From Rotaria sp. Silwood1 (lineage: Eukaryota; Rotifera; Eurotatoria; Philodinida; Philodinidae): a DNA stretch of 64,000 nucleotides. Under the pieces are notes generated by a model. The model was not told the DNA's origin and made no database searches. It saw only the letters and a list, made by a program, of their open reading frames with translations. The position numbers and the translations under genes were made by a program. Location of the stretch: the NCBI GenBank assembly GCA_905250075.1, contig CAJNOP010000372.1, forward strand, positions 6,924 to 70,923. Direction: 5' to 3'. Of this stretch, positions 1-10,847 are shown piece after piece (the first letter of the stretch is position 1; each line of letters begins with the position of its first letter).

Positions 1-245
1 GTGGGTGTGGGTGTGGGTGGGTGTGGGTGTGGGTGGGTGTGGGTGTGTGTGGGTGTTGATGACTAAGAGAAACACCCACACCCCACACCCACACCCACCC
101 ACCCACACCCACACTCCACAACCACACCCACCTACACCCACACCCACACCCCACACCCACCCACACCCACACCCACACCCACACCCACATCCACACCCAC
201 ACCCACACCCACACCCCACCCACCCCACACCCACCCACACCCTTG
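1..245. repeat. Telomere-like GT-rich hairpin array 1
   Basis: Positions 1-57 are a G-strand array of TGTGGG and GTGGG units. A short AT-containing spacer (about 58-72, read as GATGACTAAGAGAAA) follows, then about 170 bp of the complementary C-strand array (CCCACA units). The two halves would form a large hairpin. TGTGGG is the unit reported for bdelloid telomeres, but this array is followed by ordinary sequence, so in this window it is interstitial. It starts at the window edge and its full length is unknown. Short open frames here are repeat artefacts. Confidence 0.85.
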
Positions 246-369
246 TTGCCAACCGTAATGCAAACAACGTCGGTGTTTTCTTAAATGATTGCAACTGACA
301 TACAAACTGAACTCTATTTGTGTAATAACATTGAACTAGTGGGTTTATAATTTTACTAAAATTAGATAG

Positions 370-652
370 ATTGAGAGTGTGGATGTGGGTGTGGATGGTT
401 GTATGAATGTGAGTGTGCGGTGTGGGGTGTGGGTGTGGGGTGTGGGTGTGGGGTGTGGGTGTGGGGTGTGGGTGTGGGGTGTGGGTGTGGGGGGTGGGTG
501 TGGGGTGTGGGTGTGGGGTGTGGGTGTGGGGTGTGGGTGTGGGTGAGTGGTTGTGTGGGCGTAGATGTGAGTGTGAAGTATAGGTGTGGATGTATTTCTT
601 TTATTCGTCCTCACACCCACACACCCCAACCACACACCCACCCTGCCATTGT
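370..652. repeat. Telomere-like GT-rich hairpin array 2
   Basis: About 200 bp of G-strand repeats, largely alternating GTGTGGG and GTGTGGGG, run from about 373 to 560. A degenerate GT stretch leads to a spacer at about 591-610 (TTTCTTTTATTCGTCC), then a short C-strand block to 652. It has the same G-strand, spacer, C-strand order as array 1. The spacer resembles that of the 42-kb array, so the two look like members of one family rather than unrelated simple repeats. Confidence 0.8.
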
Positions 653-1675
653 TGTCCACATGCTTGGTTATTCAACTCGAATATGGAAAAGAAGAAGAAG
701 ATTTAGATCAAACAGACAAGCATAATTCATTGGTTTGTATAAGCTCTAACATGTTGATACAATATTCATTGTAGTTGATCAAATGAATTTCATGATAGGT
801 TTTTTTTTCATTTGATGAAAAAAAGAAATATATATACACAGGTGAAGGCGTTGCAGCACGAAAAAAACCATGACAGAACGAGAGAAAAAAATCATTGCAA
901 TTTATTTCACAGGAGTAAAGCCATATAGACTTTCACCGTCAATATAATCCTATAGTGGAAATTCATTCTCACGACAATTGATATAAGAATGAATCTTTTG
1001 TCATGACGAAAAATTTGCCCATTTGTTTCATATTTTATTTCCTAATCAAACACAGGTATACTCTAAGAATTCTTTGTCACATATTGTGATAGTTATATTT
1101 TCCAAAAGATCTTATCGTTGATCACTCTAAATAAAGTTAGGCTGACAAAGCTTGAAGAATATTTCAAGAAGTTCTAATTTTATATTTAAATATGTTGATC
1201 TCAATAATATTTACAAATGAAAATCATAATGGGATGCTCAAAAATTCAGAAAACTTTCCTGGAATTCACTTTTTACAATTAGCAATCAATTAGTTTTCAT
1301 AGCAAGATATAGCTATATTGAAAAACTCTTATGTTATTTTCGTTATGAGAATTTTTACAACTCTCAATAGCTGACATTTTTCTTATCTTCATAACTATTA
1401 CTTTATTTTGATAAGAACATCAATGATAATAAAAAGAAAAAAAAATCCCATGTTAATATGTGAGAAAATATTAAGGAATCACATAACGATGCACGATACA
1501 CAGTAGTACTAGAAAGTTTCAAATAATTTCAGAATGAACTATTTTTGTGAAGATATGAAATAAAAAAAGTAAAAGAAGATGCAATGAATCTTACGAAAAT
1601 GTATTGCTATATGGAAAACAAGACAAGGAGGTTTCTATCATACAAATAAGTTATATAAGGAAGCTGAGTAGAATA
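653..1675. other. No gene seen
   Basis: This is AT-rich sequence with poly-A and poly-T runs. I see no open frame with splice signals or recognisable protein similarity and no clear repeat boundaries. Confidence 0.5.
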
Positions 1676-1678
1676 TTC

Positions 1679-2451
1679 AAGGGCGAAAAAGCGGATCCCG
1701 GGATCCAGTGGGATCCAGTGGGATCCAGTGGGATCCAGTGGGATCCAGTGGGATTCAGCGGGATCCAGCGGGATCCACTTGAATCCATTTGGATTCAATG
1801 TGATCCATTAGCTTCTATCAGGAGCAGGCATGCAGTGAGACGAAGGCTGTCTGCCTGAGCTGTTTCCATCTGTTTTTTTGGGTCGACTGAAATACTCATG
1901 TTTCGCTACCTTTCGACATCAAGCAAGATCGAACGTAAAGTAGAATAAGACCTAACGGTTATTGAACATCGGGTCAACGAATCGATTTGATCGTTTTATG
2001 CTCAACAACTTTCAAGCTATTGCTGTATATTTTAGATGTTATCTCACTTGATATTCGAAGAAAGTGAGAGATGAGATTTTTTTCCTGAAAACGAGAAAAA
2101 GAAGCCAAGTCTGGACATGTATACATAATCAGGTCAACGGGGTAACTGTGGGTTTCAATGGGATTAACTGGTATCAGAAATAAGCGGCCCCAATCGCCGT
2201 CTCCGATGTATGTGAAGAATATAATGGTTTGAAATCGATTATGAACAAGCCAAAGTTCCATACAGTTTGATGGAAAATACATTTCTGCATCGACTGGAAT
2301 CAAAGTCAGCTTGCCTGTAATTAATTTTGAGCCATAATATTCTTCATATCCATTGGCATTCATTGGGATCCATTTAGGATCCTGGGATCCAGCAGAATCC
2401 ATTGGGATCTATGAAATCCTGGTATCTGGGATCCGCTTTTCCCCCCTTGCA
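1679..2451. repeat. GGATCC minisatellite pair with inverted ends (possible foldback element)
   Basis: The left side (1693-1805) is a 10-bp tandem repeat, GGATCCAGTG, at least five near-perfect copies followed by diverged ones. The right side (2362-2434) is a shorter, diverged version of the same repeat. The outer edges are inverted copies of one another: AAGGGCGAAAAAGCGGATCC on the left, and its complement form GGATCCGCTTTTCCCCCCTT on the right. This gives an element-like structure of about 770 bp. I cannot identify a target duplication. The open frames made of repeated GSTGI or DPVGS-like residues are repeat translations. Confidence 0.6.
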
Positions 2452-2845
2452 TAAATACTATCTAATTGGTCTGAACCAAAACCTTAGCCCATTTTAACTT
2501 CTCTCAACATCAACTCTGATTGAATAATGGGAGATGTGTTGATGAACTACTCCATCCTTCCCATTTTCTTTTATTAGACTAAAATTTCACTTTTATATGT
2601 AATTCCAATTACCTACCACGTTTTAGCCTTTTTCTTGACAGTAACAAACTTTTGAACAACTTTCTACAAGATGATAATAATTCCGAGAATCTGTCTCACG
2701 AAGCAGACATTAACAGGAAAAAATGATAAGAGTAACTAGTGAAAAATAATATCGCTTAACTACCTCACCCTTAATCGATGCATGTGCGAGTTGAGCGAGT
2801 GAAATTGAAGGTTAATATAATCTCAGAAACATTTAAAAACGTCCA

Positions 2846-3002
2846 TTGGGATCCACTGGGATCCACGGGGATCCACCGGGATCCACTGGGATCCACCGGG
2901 ATCCACGGGATCCACTGGAAACCAACGGGATCCACGGGATCCAATGGGATCCAACGGGATCCGTCGGGATCCTGGGATCCGGGATCCGCTTTTTCCCCCT
3001 TG
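2846..3002 (+). repeat. GGATCC minisatellite, third copy
   Basis: About 14 diverged copies of the 10-bp unit GGATCCACTG run to 2990 and end in the same terminus seen at 2430-2451 (GGATCCGCTTTTTCCCCC followed by TT). The orientation matches the 2362-2451 copy and is opposite to the 1679-1805 copy. The repeat therefore always abuts one defined end sequence, as expected of a dispersed element rather than a random satellite. Confidence 0.7.
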
Positions 3003-3366
3003 TTGATTATAGTCTCGAACAGAAAGGTGGAATTCTTTCTTTATTGATCAATTATGTTCTATTTGTGAATTTATATTGTAAAATAAGTCTTTATTGGATA
3101 ATAAAGAATAATTCGGTACATATTAAGACAAACAGGTAAATTGATTAGATATTTTGAATAAATGAAAAATCTTTTTTTTCTTTGACAGAGTTATTATCGT
3201 TTGTACTGTGGTGGTAAATAATGTGATGTTAATTTAATGTGTACATCATTAATTATGAACTAAAATCTGAATTCATTCTTCTTCGTATGAATATAGGAGT
3301 CTATGGGTTTTTTTATTTCAAATTGAATTTTGAATAAAAAATAACACTCCATTTTTATCAAGACAG

Positions 3367-3541
3367 AGGGACTAAGGGGACTAACTAAGCGGAGTAAGGG
3401 TAGGAATAATGGTGTACACAGAGACGTGCATGGGTCGCGGCTCTTCGGGGGGCGCTTCCTGCCCCCACACCGCGACGCTGAAATAAAAAGCGTGTTAGGT
3501 GGGAAAACACGCTTCCCCACTGAATAGTCCGCTTAGTCCCT
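3367..3541. mobile_element. GC-rich foldback element, about 175 bp (MITE-like)
   Basis: The ends are near-perfect 17-bp inverted repeats, AGGGACTAAGGGGACTA on the left and the complement of AGGGACTAAGCGGACTA on the right. The interior (CGCGGCTCTTCGGGGGGCGC and nearby) is strikingly GC-rich against AT-rich flanks. It encodes nothing recognisable. Similar ATTTCAAATTGAA-like sequences sit just outside both ends. The superfamily cannot be assigned because no clear target duplication is visible. Confidence 0.6.
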
Positions 3542-4181
3542 TATTTCAATTTGAAATCAAGTGCTCTTTTTTCTGTTTAAATTCAGATTGAAATTAAATA
3601 ACCCATTGTATGGAATATAGACGATCTGATGCCTTTCATGACACTAATCCTTCTTTTTTAGTGTATCTCGTATTTTGTTTTTATCGATATTCTGACAGCT
3701 AGAAATTCTTGTTTTAAGGTTATTAATACAAATATAATATTTCTCTTTATATATAATAGGATATTTCATTTTTTTTGTATGTCTCTAACATAAAAGCTAG
3801 ATCGACTTGATCCTTAGATTGAATAAATACTAAACAAAAACAATTTGTTTTTTCTAGCAATAGTATTCATTTTTATATCAAAGTCAACATTAGATAATAA
3901 TAGAATTTCAATGAAACAAGAATACAAATAACAAATGAGTATCGCTATTACATAATATACAAAATAATTAAACTGAACTTATTATGTCGCCAGCTGATAA
4001 TACTACAATAAATTACCGAGAAAAATGACAAATATAGATAAGATTAATAATGAATGATAGAAAAGCCAAATACTACATGTTTAATCACGTCTGAAGAAAC
4101 AAAAAAAATACGCGTAAACAATAACTTTGATCAAGTACGAAGAACAACAAAAACCAGAAAAAAACCATAAATGATAAATTT
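3542..4181. other. No gene seen
   Basis: This is AT-rich spacer between two repeat elements. No coding signal or repeat was recognised. Confidence 0.45.
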
Positions 4182-4758
4182 GGTTTACCCCCGATTCGTC
4201 CGTGATTGGTCACATCTCCTATTCGTCCCACTCTGAATTTTTCCTAATTCGTCCCTTTCTCGTTTTTCAGTCACTCCTAACTAGTCCCTAATTGTCTATC
4301 AATCAAGAGGGTGTGGGCGTGGGTGGGTGTGGGTGTGAATCTTTAATTTGCTCACACCCACACCGACACCAACACCCACACCGACACTCACACCCACACC
4401 GACACTCACACCCACACCGACACCCACACCCATCCACACCCACAAACCCTTATTAATGAATTATCCGAGAAAAAATGAATGCTATATATATATCGGATTG
4501 AAGTTACATCGGCCGTCGAAGTCGCAACTTCGTCAACAATTTTGTCGAAGTTGCAACTTCGACAAAATTGTTGACGACGTGATGTGTCGATGACTACCTA
4601 ACAATGGTTAGTAATTATCCTCTACAAGATGCCACTATAATAGGTGCATTCAAATAAAATTAGGGACGAATTGGGATCGGGGACGGATTGAGAAAGGGAC
4701 GAGTTACGACTCAATTAGAGTGGGACGAATTTGAGATGGGACGAATCGGGGAGCGACC
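4182..4758. mobile_element. Inverted-repeat element carrying telomere-like array and 46-bp palindrome
   Basis: Terminal inverted repeats of about 110 bp are visible. The left end reads GGTTTACCCCCGATTCGTCC. The right end, read inward on the other strand, is GGTCGCTCCCCGATTCGTCC. Each arm contains several copies of ATTCGTCC. Inside are a telomere-like hairpin array (about 4306-4448, G-strand, AT spacer, C-strand) and a perfect 46-bp palindrome at 4531-4576. No open frame of note is present. The superfamily is unassigned because I see no convincing target duplication. Confidence 0.7.
4531..4576. repeat. Perfect 46-bp palindrome
   Basis: The left half starts CGTCAACAATTTTGTCGAAG and the right half is its exact reverse complement, centred on the TTGCAA at about 4553/4554. 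A partly matching copy (GTCGAAGTCGCAACTTCG) lies immediately to the left. It sits inside the 4182-4758 element. Confidence 0.9.
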
Positions 4759-4919
4759 ATAAACTTCACCAACGAACAACGAATAGAACAGAAATTAGAA
4801 TAGCCATAAACAAATAAACTTAATCAGGTGAGAACAACAAGAAAAACATGAAAAGTATTAAATCCAATTGTTTGTTCATTATTTAGTGGTTTTATTTGAA
4901 ATAAATATTCATATTTTTC

Positions 4920-5753
4920 TTAATTGCCAAGTTCATTGAATTCATTAGGTGCAGTATCATTGGCACCTTGTAATCTTGAATTATTAACAAGAATTTTAGT
5001 AATATCTTCACGAAATTTCTTAAAATCATTATGAAGTTTTGTAATCTCTTCTTGAAATTTAAGATTATCTTCACGCAATTTTGTATTATCATCACGAAGT
5101 TTTAAATTATCATCATGAAGTTTTGTAATCTCTTTTTGAAATTTAATATTTTCTCCACGTAGTTTTGTATTATCATCAACTATTTTGTTTATATCAAATA
5201 ATGCTTCATTTTGTTCATCAGGATTAATTAATAATTCTGTGATGTAAAATTGTGAAGAAGCATTTGTTGTTGTTATAGCTGCTGCTTGATTTGTATCATA
5301 TACGTTCTAAACAGAAATATTGATAAAATAAAAAAAGAAAGAAAAAAAAAATCAGCACAATTTAGTATATAGTCCCCACTATAGAAATCAACAGCTGATA
5401 CATTTCCATTAATTTTGCTCCTATTCTACCGACACTTGACTTGCTTCTACACCAAAAGCAATCATCGTAGTAGTTCTCTTTTAGAAAACTGATGAAGAAG
5501 AAAAAAATGGAAGAAGTTAATTGATTTATAATATACAATAAAACGTCATCAAATATAAAGACTCTTATTTATTTTGAAAATAGAAAAAACAAAAGAAAAA
5601 TTATTGGTTGGATTACATCAATTGATATTACGTTTCGAAGAGAAAAAAATTATTTTTCTTGAAAGTGAAAAATAGCTGAAATGTGGAATTAACACTTACT
5701 TCTATTTGACTTTCTTCTTCTGTCGAATTTTTCAAATTTCGGATGATACACAT
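4920..5753 (-). CDS. Small coiled-coil protein (two exons)
   Basis: Exon 1 is 5700-5753 (18 codons, beginning MCIIRNLKNS). Exon 2 is 4920-5306 (129 codons including the stop). Both junctions are GT/AG and phase 0, giving 146 residues; the intron is 393 bp. The second half is a heptad-like coiled coil of repeated units such as KLRDDN, KLREDN and EITKLH, rich in Leu, Lys, Asp and Glu. The N-terminal part is low-complexity (AAAITTTNAS). I recognise no domain beyond the coiled coil. A role as an oligomerising or scaffold protein is only a guess. Exon 2 lacks an internal ATG, so the start rests on the short first exon. Confidence 0.6.
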
Positions 5754-7285
5754 ATTTTTAATATCAATACATTAATGCTTTTACAACAACACAGCACTTA
5801 TATAGATATTGATTGACGAATGAACGTTGCAGTCCATTCAGAAAGAAAAAAAAACGTCTTATTGACGGTCAATTGTTTTCAATAAGAGAAAATTATTTTT
5901 ATTCAGACGTTTTTTTTTGTCATTGTCTGGTTAACGTTCGAGAATGCTCTATTTTTCTGTGATATGTCATCATAGCTCGTCTAATATCATAATAATAAAA
6001 TTTTGACAAAAAAATTGTTTGTTATTATATGTGACGATGACAATCAAGAGGAAACGACGGATTTCGTACTCCCAAGATTTCAAGGATTCTCGTGGTACTC
6101 TCAAAGATTCGGGATCTTGAGAATCTGTCATTTTTTCTTGGTATAAATATATCTTTTTGATGGATCAATTGGTTTCATTAGAGAAAATTTTTTATTCAAA
6201 CTTTTTCTCTTTCATTTTCTATTTAATGAACCATTTAATCGGAGTAGATATGAACGAGACCAGTCATTTGTGACCTCAATCCTAGTGCCGATCAGAAAAA
6301 ACGTTTTGGTCCTATCTTTTCACTTAGTAACATATTTGCTAGTGGAAAATTCGATATAATTTTCTAGCAATATCAATAAGTTCGAGATATCTTATTGATA
6401 TACTACAACTAAACATGAGTGAGATCAGTTATTTTTGACTTTGGTCTTGACCAGAAAAAATTCGGAGTTCGATCCCGATTTCGGTCAAAAAATTTTGGTC
6501 CTGATCTCATTATGCCCATATCTAAATTGAAGTGAATGAGATAAAGCACGTTCATATGTCAATGATACGAAATTCGTTAATGATGAAAATTGCCTCAGAT
6601 TGAATAGATTCGTCAAAATTAAACGTACAAAAAATATTAAACAAAGTAATTTCAAACTGACTGAAAAAATTGAATTTTTGTGTTAAAATTTGGACTAGTT
6701 TTATCAGTATAAAAAATAGTGGCGGATCTAGAGACGGTTGAAGGGTACTCAGCTCTTTCCAAAAGCCTTCGAGGCCTTCTAGGAGAAAATTATTGAGCCT
6801 AGTTGTTCTTCTTTTGAAAAGCTTGAAAAATCAAATATGAAGTAAATGAAAATGGTTATTCTTAACTATGCGTTAGAATTTAAATTGACGCTTATGAAGA
6901 AATAATGCATTCTATTTCTTCAGGACATATTAATCTTTAATATTCGCTGACGATTTCTATTGAATGATATTCGTAGAGATAATTTATCATTCTATTTCTG
7001 GGCAGAATTTTTCAAAAAAAAGTTCTGGACTACTGTTCACATCCATATTTTTTCAACATTTTTTCGTTGAACTTTTTCCGGTCAAACACGTATTTTGGTG
7101 AATATAATTCAATGATAATGCTTTAGTAATTTGAATCAGCGTCGAACTTTCTCGTTGTACATCACTATTTCGAAATTTTTCAACGGTGCAGGAATTTTCT
7201 GTTTAAAAGTTGAGAAGAGGAGTATTTCCATCGTTACTGCCTATTTTATCTTTCGGAAAATATCAAGATAAGAAAATCGCCTTAA
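5754..7285. other. Intergenic, weak duplicated segment
   Basis: No gene was recognised. Two diverged direct copies of a segment containing GAGATCAGTYATTTTTGAC, ACCAGAAAAA and TTTTGGTCCTATCT-like words are seen at about 6250-6330 and 6415-6515. They are probably an old dispersed repeat. The rest is AT-rich. Confidence 0.4.
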
Positions 7286-8003
7286 GGGCCCCCCTCTCAG
7301 AAATCAACTTTGTTATATTCCATTCGATTTCAACCAAAATTTCAGAGAATGTTAGTCTAGGTTAGGATAGATTACGGTTAAAGTATCTCCCCCAAATCTC
7401 AAAGATATGCACAAGTTCTAGTCGGTTCATTGGTCAAAAATACCTTTTACGCGGGTAAGGTTTTCAACATGAGGATATTAGCTAAGCATGTCGGCATGGA
7501 TTTTAAATTGTAGAGTACCCTTAGGGCTAGATCCTAATAGAGTCCGATTTTTGAATTTCCCTTCGTTTGTTTTTAAAAAACGCTTTTCGAAAAATTCTCG
7601 AATTTATGGTCAAAAAAGTCGCTAAACGATACAAAAGATTCAAGTTTTTTATTTCAGCAGAAGAGAAATTCAAAAATCGGACTCTATTAGGATCTAGCCC
7701 CACTTGTTCTCTATGCAATAAGAAAAAATTATCCCTTCCCTATTGAGTCGTTATTAAGAAAGGCGTGCCCGCGTAAACGGTATACTCGAAAAAACTGATT
7801 TTGAAAAAAACGGAAAATAAGTTGTTAAAAGCCTTATTTTTTCCAATATGAAGGTTCAGAAAAACTTATGTAATATTCTTAAAGCTCATTATAAAATCAA
7901 TCAACTATAGTGCATTCTAGAGTAGACACTTTGCTCTATCTAATGAGTTATAAATCACGAAATCGATAAATTTGGCCAAAATTGATTTTTTTGAGGGGGG
8001 GCC
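7286..8003. mobile_element. TTAA-flanked non-autonomous DNA element (piggyBac-type target)
   Basis: The element is bounded by TTAA at 7282-7285 and at 8004-8007. Its ends are imperfect inverted repeats of about 28 bp: GGGCCCCCCTCTCAGAAATC on the left, and GGCCCCCCCTCAAAAAAATC read inward from the right. TTAA duplication is the signature of piggyBac-superfamily insertion. No transposase-like frame is present, so this is a MITE-type derivative at 718 bp. A second foldback is inserted at 7524-7700. Confidence 0.7.
7524..7700. mobile_element. Nested foldback element, 177 bp
   Basis: The two ends are exact inverted repeats of about 36 bp, starting GGGCTAGATCCTAATAGAGT. The interior is AT-rich and non-coding. 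It lies wholly within the TTAA-flanked element at 7286-8003, so it inserted later. No target duplication is obvious. The short minus-strand frame across it is the translation of the inverted repeat. Confidence 0.7.
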
Positions 8004-8007
8004 TTAA

Positions 8008-9542
8008 AAAACTTTCAACTGCGAAAACTTTCGCTTGCCCCCGCATCTCCCCCGAGAACTAAATTCGCCCTCCGGGAGCAAAAAACCTGGATAAAACACT
8101 GATCTCATTGTCATCTGAAAATTCTTTCAAGAATTAGACCTTGTTCTTACTCATAGAACAATATCTACCGTAAATTTCAAATGGAAATCTCGATTTTTTC
8201 ATTTTTTGTTGTTTTTGCTCTTTTGTATGTTATTGTGTTCAAAAAAAAAGATGTTTATTATGTTGCATGGCTATGATCATATAGAGGCCACAAACTGCTT
8301 CCATTAACTGTAGTCACAGCCTATTAATAAATATAAATATATATTCATTTTTTTGTGTAGCTGTCTCTTGTCTCATCATGATGTTTTTATTCCATGGTTA
8401 AGGATTTATTATAGTTTTATTGATCTATTGCGTATACATATACTCGGACAATGGTAGTGGTAATCGTATTCATTGAGCTTTTTGTTTTGGTGCCGATCAC
8501 AAGTGAAAGGTAGCAGAAAAATAAGTGCACTCGCTCATAAATACTGCGATATACCTATTAACGACGATTCGCTGTAAGAAAGATTTATAAATTATATAGA
8601 AAGGATGCAAAGGATTACGTAGGAGTCAACGAAGAAGAAGAAGAAGATAATGATAGTGATGATAGTATCAATATAGCGATAGATAACAACATTGAATCAC
8701 TTTCATTAAACACAAATATTGGAAATAGGACTTCTCGACTTGGTAATTACAGTGTTTGATAAACACTAAAGATGTTAATTTTCTGTACAAGTTAATTTAA
8801 AATATATAAGTTTGAAAATTTACAAAATTTATATCACAATATTTTTGTATATATTTTTTCTTTCATTCAATCGTTTCATGAGTTCAATTCGATAATCTCT
8901 TACTAATTTGATATCATCATGCAGTCTAGACTGCTCTTCAGCAAACATCCAAGTATGATAACCAAACAATAAAAACCAGTTTCAAAAGGATGATTTAACA
9001 AGCTATTTTTCAATTTAAGTTCGAGATCAAAGGATTATAATTCATTTTCATTTTTCTTATCAAATCGAACGACATAAAAAATGAATCTAATTCACTTTAA
9101 GTGATATCTCATCTGAAAGAACTTCATAGTGATTATATTCAATTACTTAATGAAGGATGTTATTCATTAATAACAGAGATTTTTGATGAATATAGAAAAA
9201 TCGATAAAACTACTAGCATTTGAGAAACTTTCTCTTGTTACTCTTTTCAGATATTTTGAGACAATATAACTCAATACCGTAAATATAATTCAAATGATTT
9301 GTCATATCATCGTCATAATGTTTCTTTATTCTTTTTGTTGCTGTCTTAAAAATCATCTTTTTAAACTGTGCGTTATGTATTTTTATTCTGTTTATCATCA
9401 TTCTAAAGCACTTAGCAATATATAGTTCTTCTTTGATAAATACAAGCCACCACTTATGATTCTTATCTTTACGAACGAAAAATATTTCTTTGCATCTGAA
9501 TCTAACTTTTATTTCATTACAACAAACGACAAAAAAAACACA
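8008..9542. other. Mostly non-coding spacer
   Basis: No complete gene is seen. The only coding-like stretch is the acidic segment at 8623-8759, listed separately. The remainder is AT-rich with no repeat boundaries recognised. Confidence 0.4.
8623..8759 (+). CDS. Possible orphan 3' exon encoding an acidic tail
   Basis: After a possible acceptor (GATTACGTAG) an open frame encodes VNEEEEEDNDSDDSINIAID and continues through NNIESLSLNTNIGNRTSRLG to a stop at 8757-8759. The composition is unlike random AT-rich sequence here, but I could not find an upstream exon that joins in frame. It could be the 3' end of a decayed gene or a chance frame in a GAA microsatellite. Confidence 0.25.
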
Positions 9543-10262
9543 ATGGTGTATATTGGACCATTGTCTTTACTGTTTTCAGTTCTACTTATCATAGACATGT
9601 ACAGTGAAATAATTCAAAATAATATCATTATGTGGACTGTCAAACCGTTATTAATGCCCGTATTATTGATTTTATTTTTTTTAAATGCACACAATAATTT
9701 GTCTCTTGAACGACGGTGTTTAGTGATAGCACTTATTTTTTCTTGGTTTGGCGATCTATTACTAATGCTACATAACCATGATTTATTTTTCTTTGGTTTG
9801 GTTTCATTTTTAATAGCTCATATTAGTTATATCATTGCATTTATTGTTAGACTTCAACATGACGGAGATGTCTTAAGATGCCGATTAACGATGTCTGCCA
9901 TGAAGATTGCATCAATTCCATTCGTAGTCTATATTACACTTATGATCTACATACTTTCTCCAAGATTGAATACAAACAAAGAAGAAACAAAAGGTTTACT
10001 CATACCTGTAATTCTTTATACTATTGTAATTGTCGGCATGGCTTACGTGTCTTATTTACGTGATAGAAAAGCTTCTGGATTTTGGTCTGTTTTTGCTGGA
10101 GCGGTATTCTTCGTTTTGTCAGATTCGATCTTAGCTTTCAACAGATTTGTTACACCCTTACCTACACCAGGTTTATTTGTTATGTTCACGTATGGTGTAG
10201 GTCAATATTTGATTACCATCGGTACTTTACAAGTAACTGCTAAAGACTCGAAAACTGCCTGA
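9543..10262 (+). CDS. TMEM86/YhhN-family membrane protein (lysoplasmalogenase-like)
   Basis: The single-exon protein is 239 residues starting at MVYIGPLS. An in-frame ATG 87 bases upstream (9456) would add 29 residues, but the family normally starts close to the first membrane segment. The family hydrolyses the vinyl-ether bond of lysoplasmalogens and sits in internal membranes. Diagnostic blocks are visible: SWFGDLLLML with the conserved Gly-Asp, FGLVSFLIAHISYIIAF with Gly and His, a late SDSILAFNRF and YGVGQYLITIG. About seven to eight hydrophobic segments span the whole length, which matches the family's usual 210-240 residues. The next gene (10848-12758) converges from the other strand. 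An AATAAA at about 10326 could serve as the polyadenylation signal. The substrate is inferred from the family only. Confidence 0.85.
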   Translation: MVYIGPLSLLFSVLLIIDMYSEIIQNNIIMWTVKPLLMPVLLILFFLNAHNNLSLERRCLVIALIFSWFGDLLLMLHNHDLFFFGLVSFLIAHISYIIAFIVRLQHDGDVLRCRLTMSAMKIASIPFVVYITLMIYILSPRLNTNKEETKGLLIPVILYTIVIVGMAYVSYLRDRKASGFWSVFAGAVFFVLSDSILAFNRFVTPLPTPGLFVMFTYGVGQYLITIGTLQVTAKDSKTA

Positions 10263-10847
10263 AATTACCATTAATTTATTATTTCTGTTCTTTTTAAAGA
10301 ATGAATACATAAATTAATAACTTAGAATAAATCACAAGAGTTGTTTTGCATCTTCTTTTGAATTATTTATGAATCGTGTTGGTTCTTCATTAATTATTTA
10401 GTTTTTCAATGAAAATTACTTTTTTTTTTCTCGAGTGATTTTTAATAAACGATCAGTTGGCTTACGATTATTTAGACGTTTTTATAAGTTCGAAATAACA
10501 TTCATAGCAAAAACTCATCCATCTCATGATTCTTTTCAGTAAAATCTACATTGAATATATTCTAAAATCAATGAACATAATTTACAACCATTTTTACACG
10601 ATGCATCATATTTTACTATTCTCTTGTTAGCCTATCCTATTGATGAATAGAAAATATTTTGCCATTGAAATATGTATGCTGGCCAAGGTCTAGTTAACAA
10701 GATATACGAAAATCAATCTGAAGTATGGTAAATATCAGAAAGGACACATTTTCACTAAAAACATGTTATGTATTATGTCACATTAACGAATTCATAAAAT
10801 GTATCATCAATTGAAGATTAAATTAACTGTAAAAATTAACATATCAT

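Noticed and set aside
1-652. True chromosome end at the left edge of the window
   Set aside because: The arrays change strand orientation and are followed by another array and unique sequence; only sequence left of position 1 could show a terminus.
5-774. Open frames of 60-108 codons across the GT-rich arrays
   Set aside because: They translate to THPHPH or VGVGCG-type simple sequence on both strands and exist only because the repeat lacks stops.
1974-2402. 142-codon minus-strand frame
   Set aside because: Its N-terminus is minisatellite translation and the rest lies inside the putative repeat element; no domain or splice support.
1604-3139. Open frames rich in GSTGIHRDP-type repeats
   Set aside because: They are translations of the 10-bp GGATCC minisatellite; no start context or splice structure.
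3420-3500. GC-rich core considered as an rRNA or tRNA fragment
   Set aside because: It lies inside the 175-bp foldback and shows no cloverleaf or recognisable rRNA sequence.
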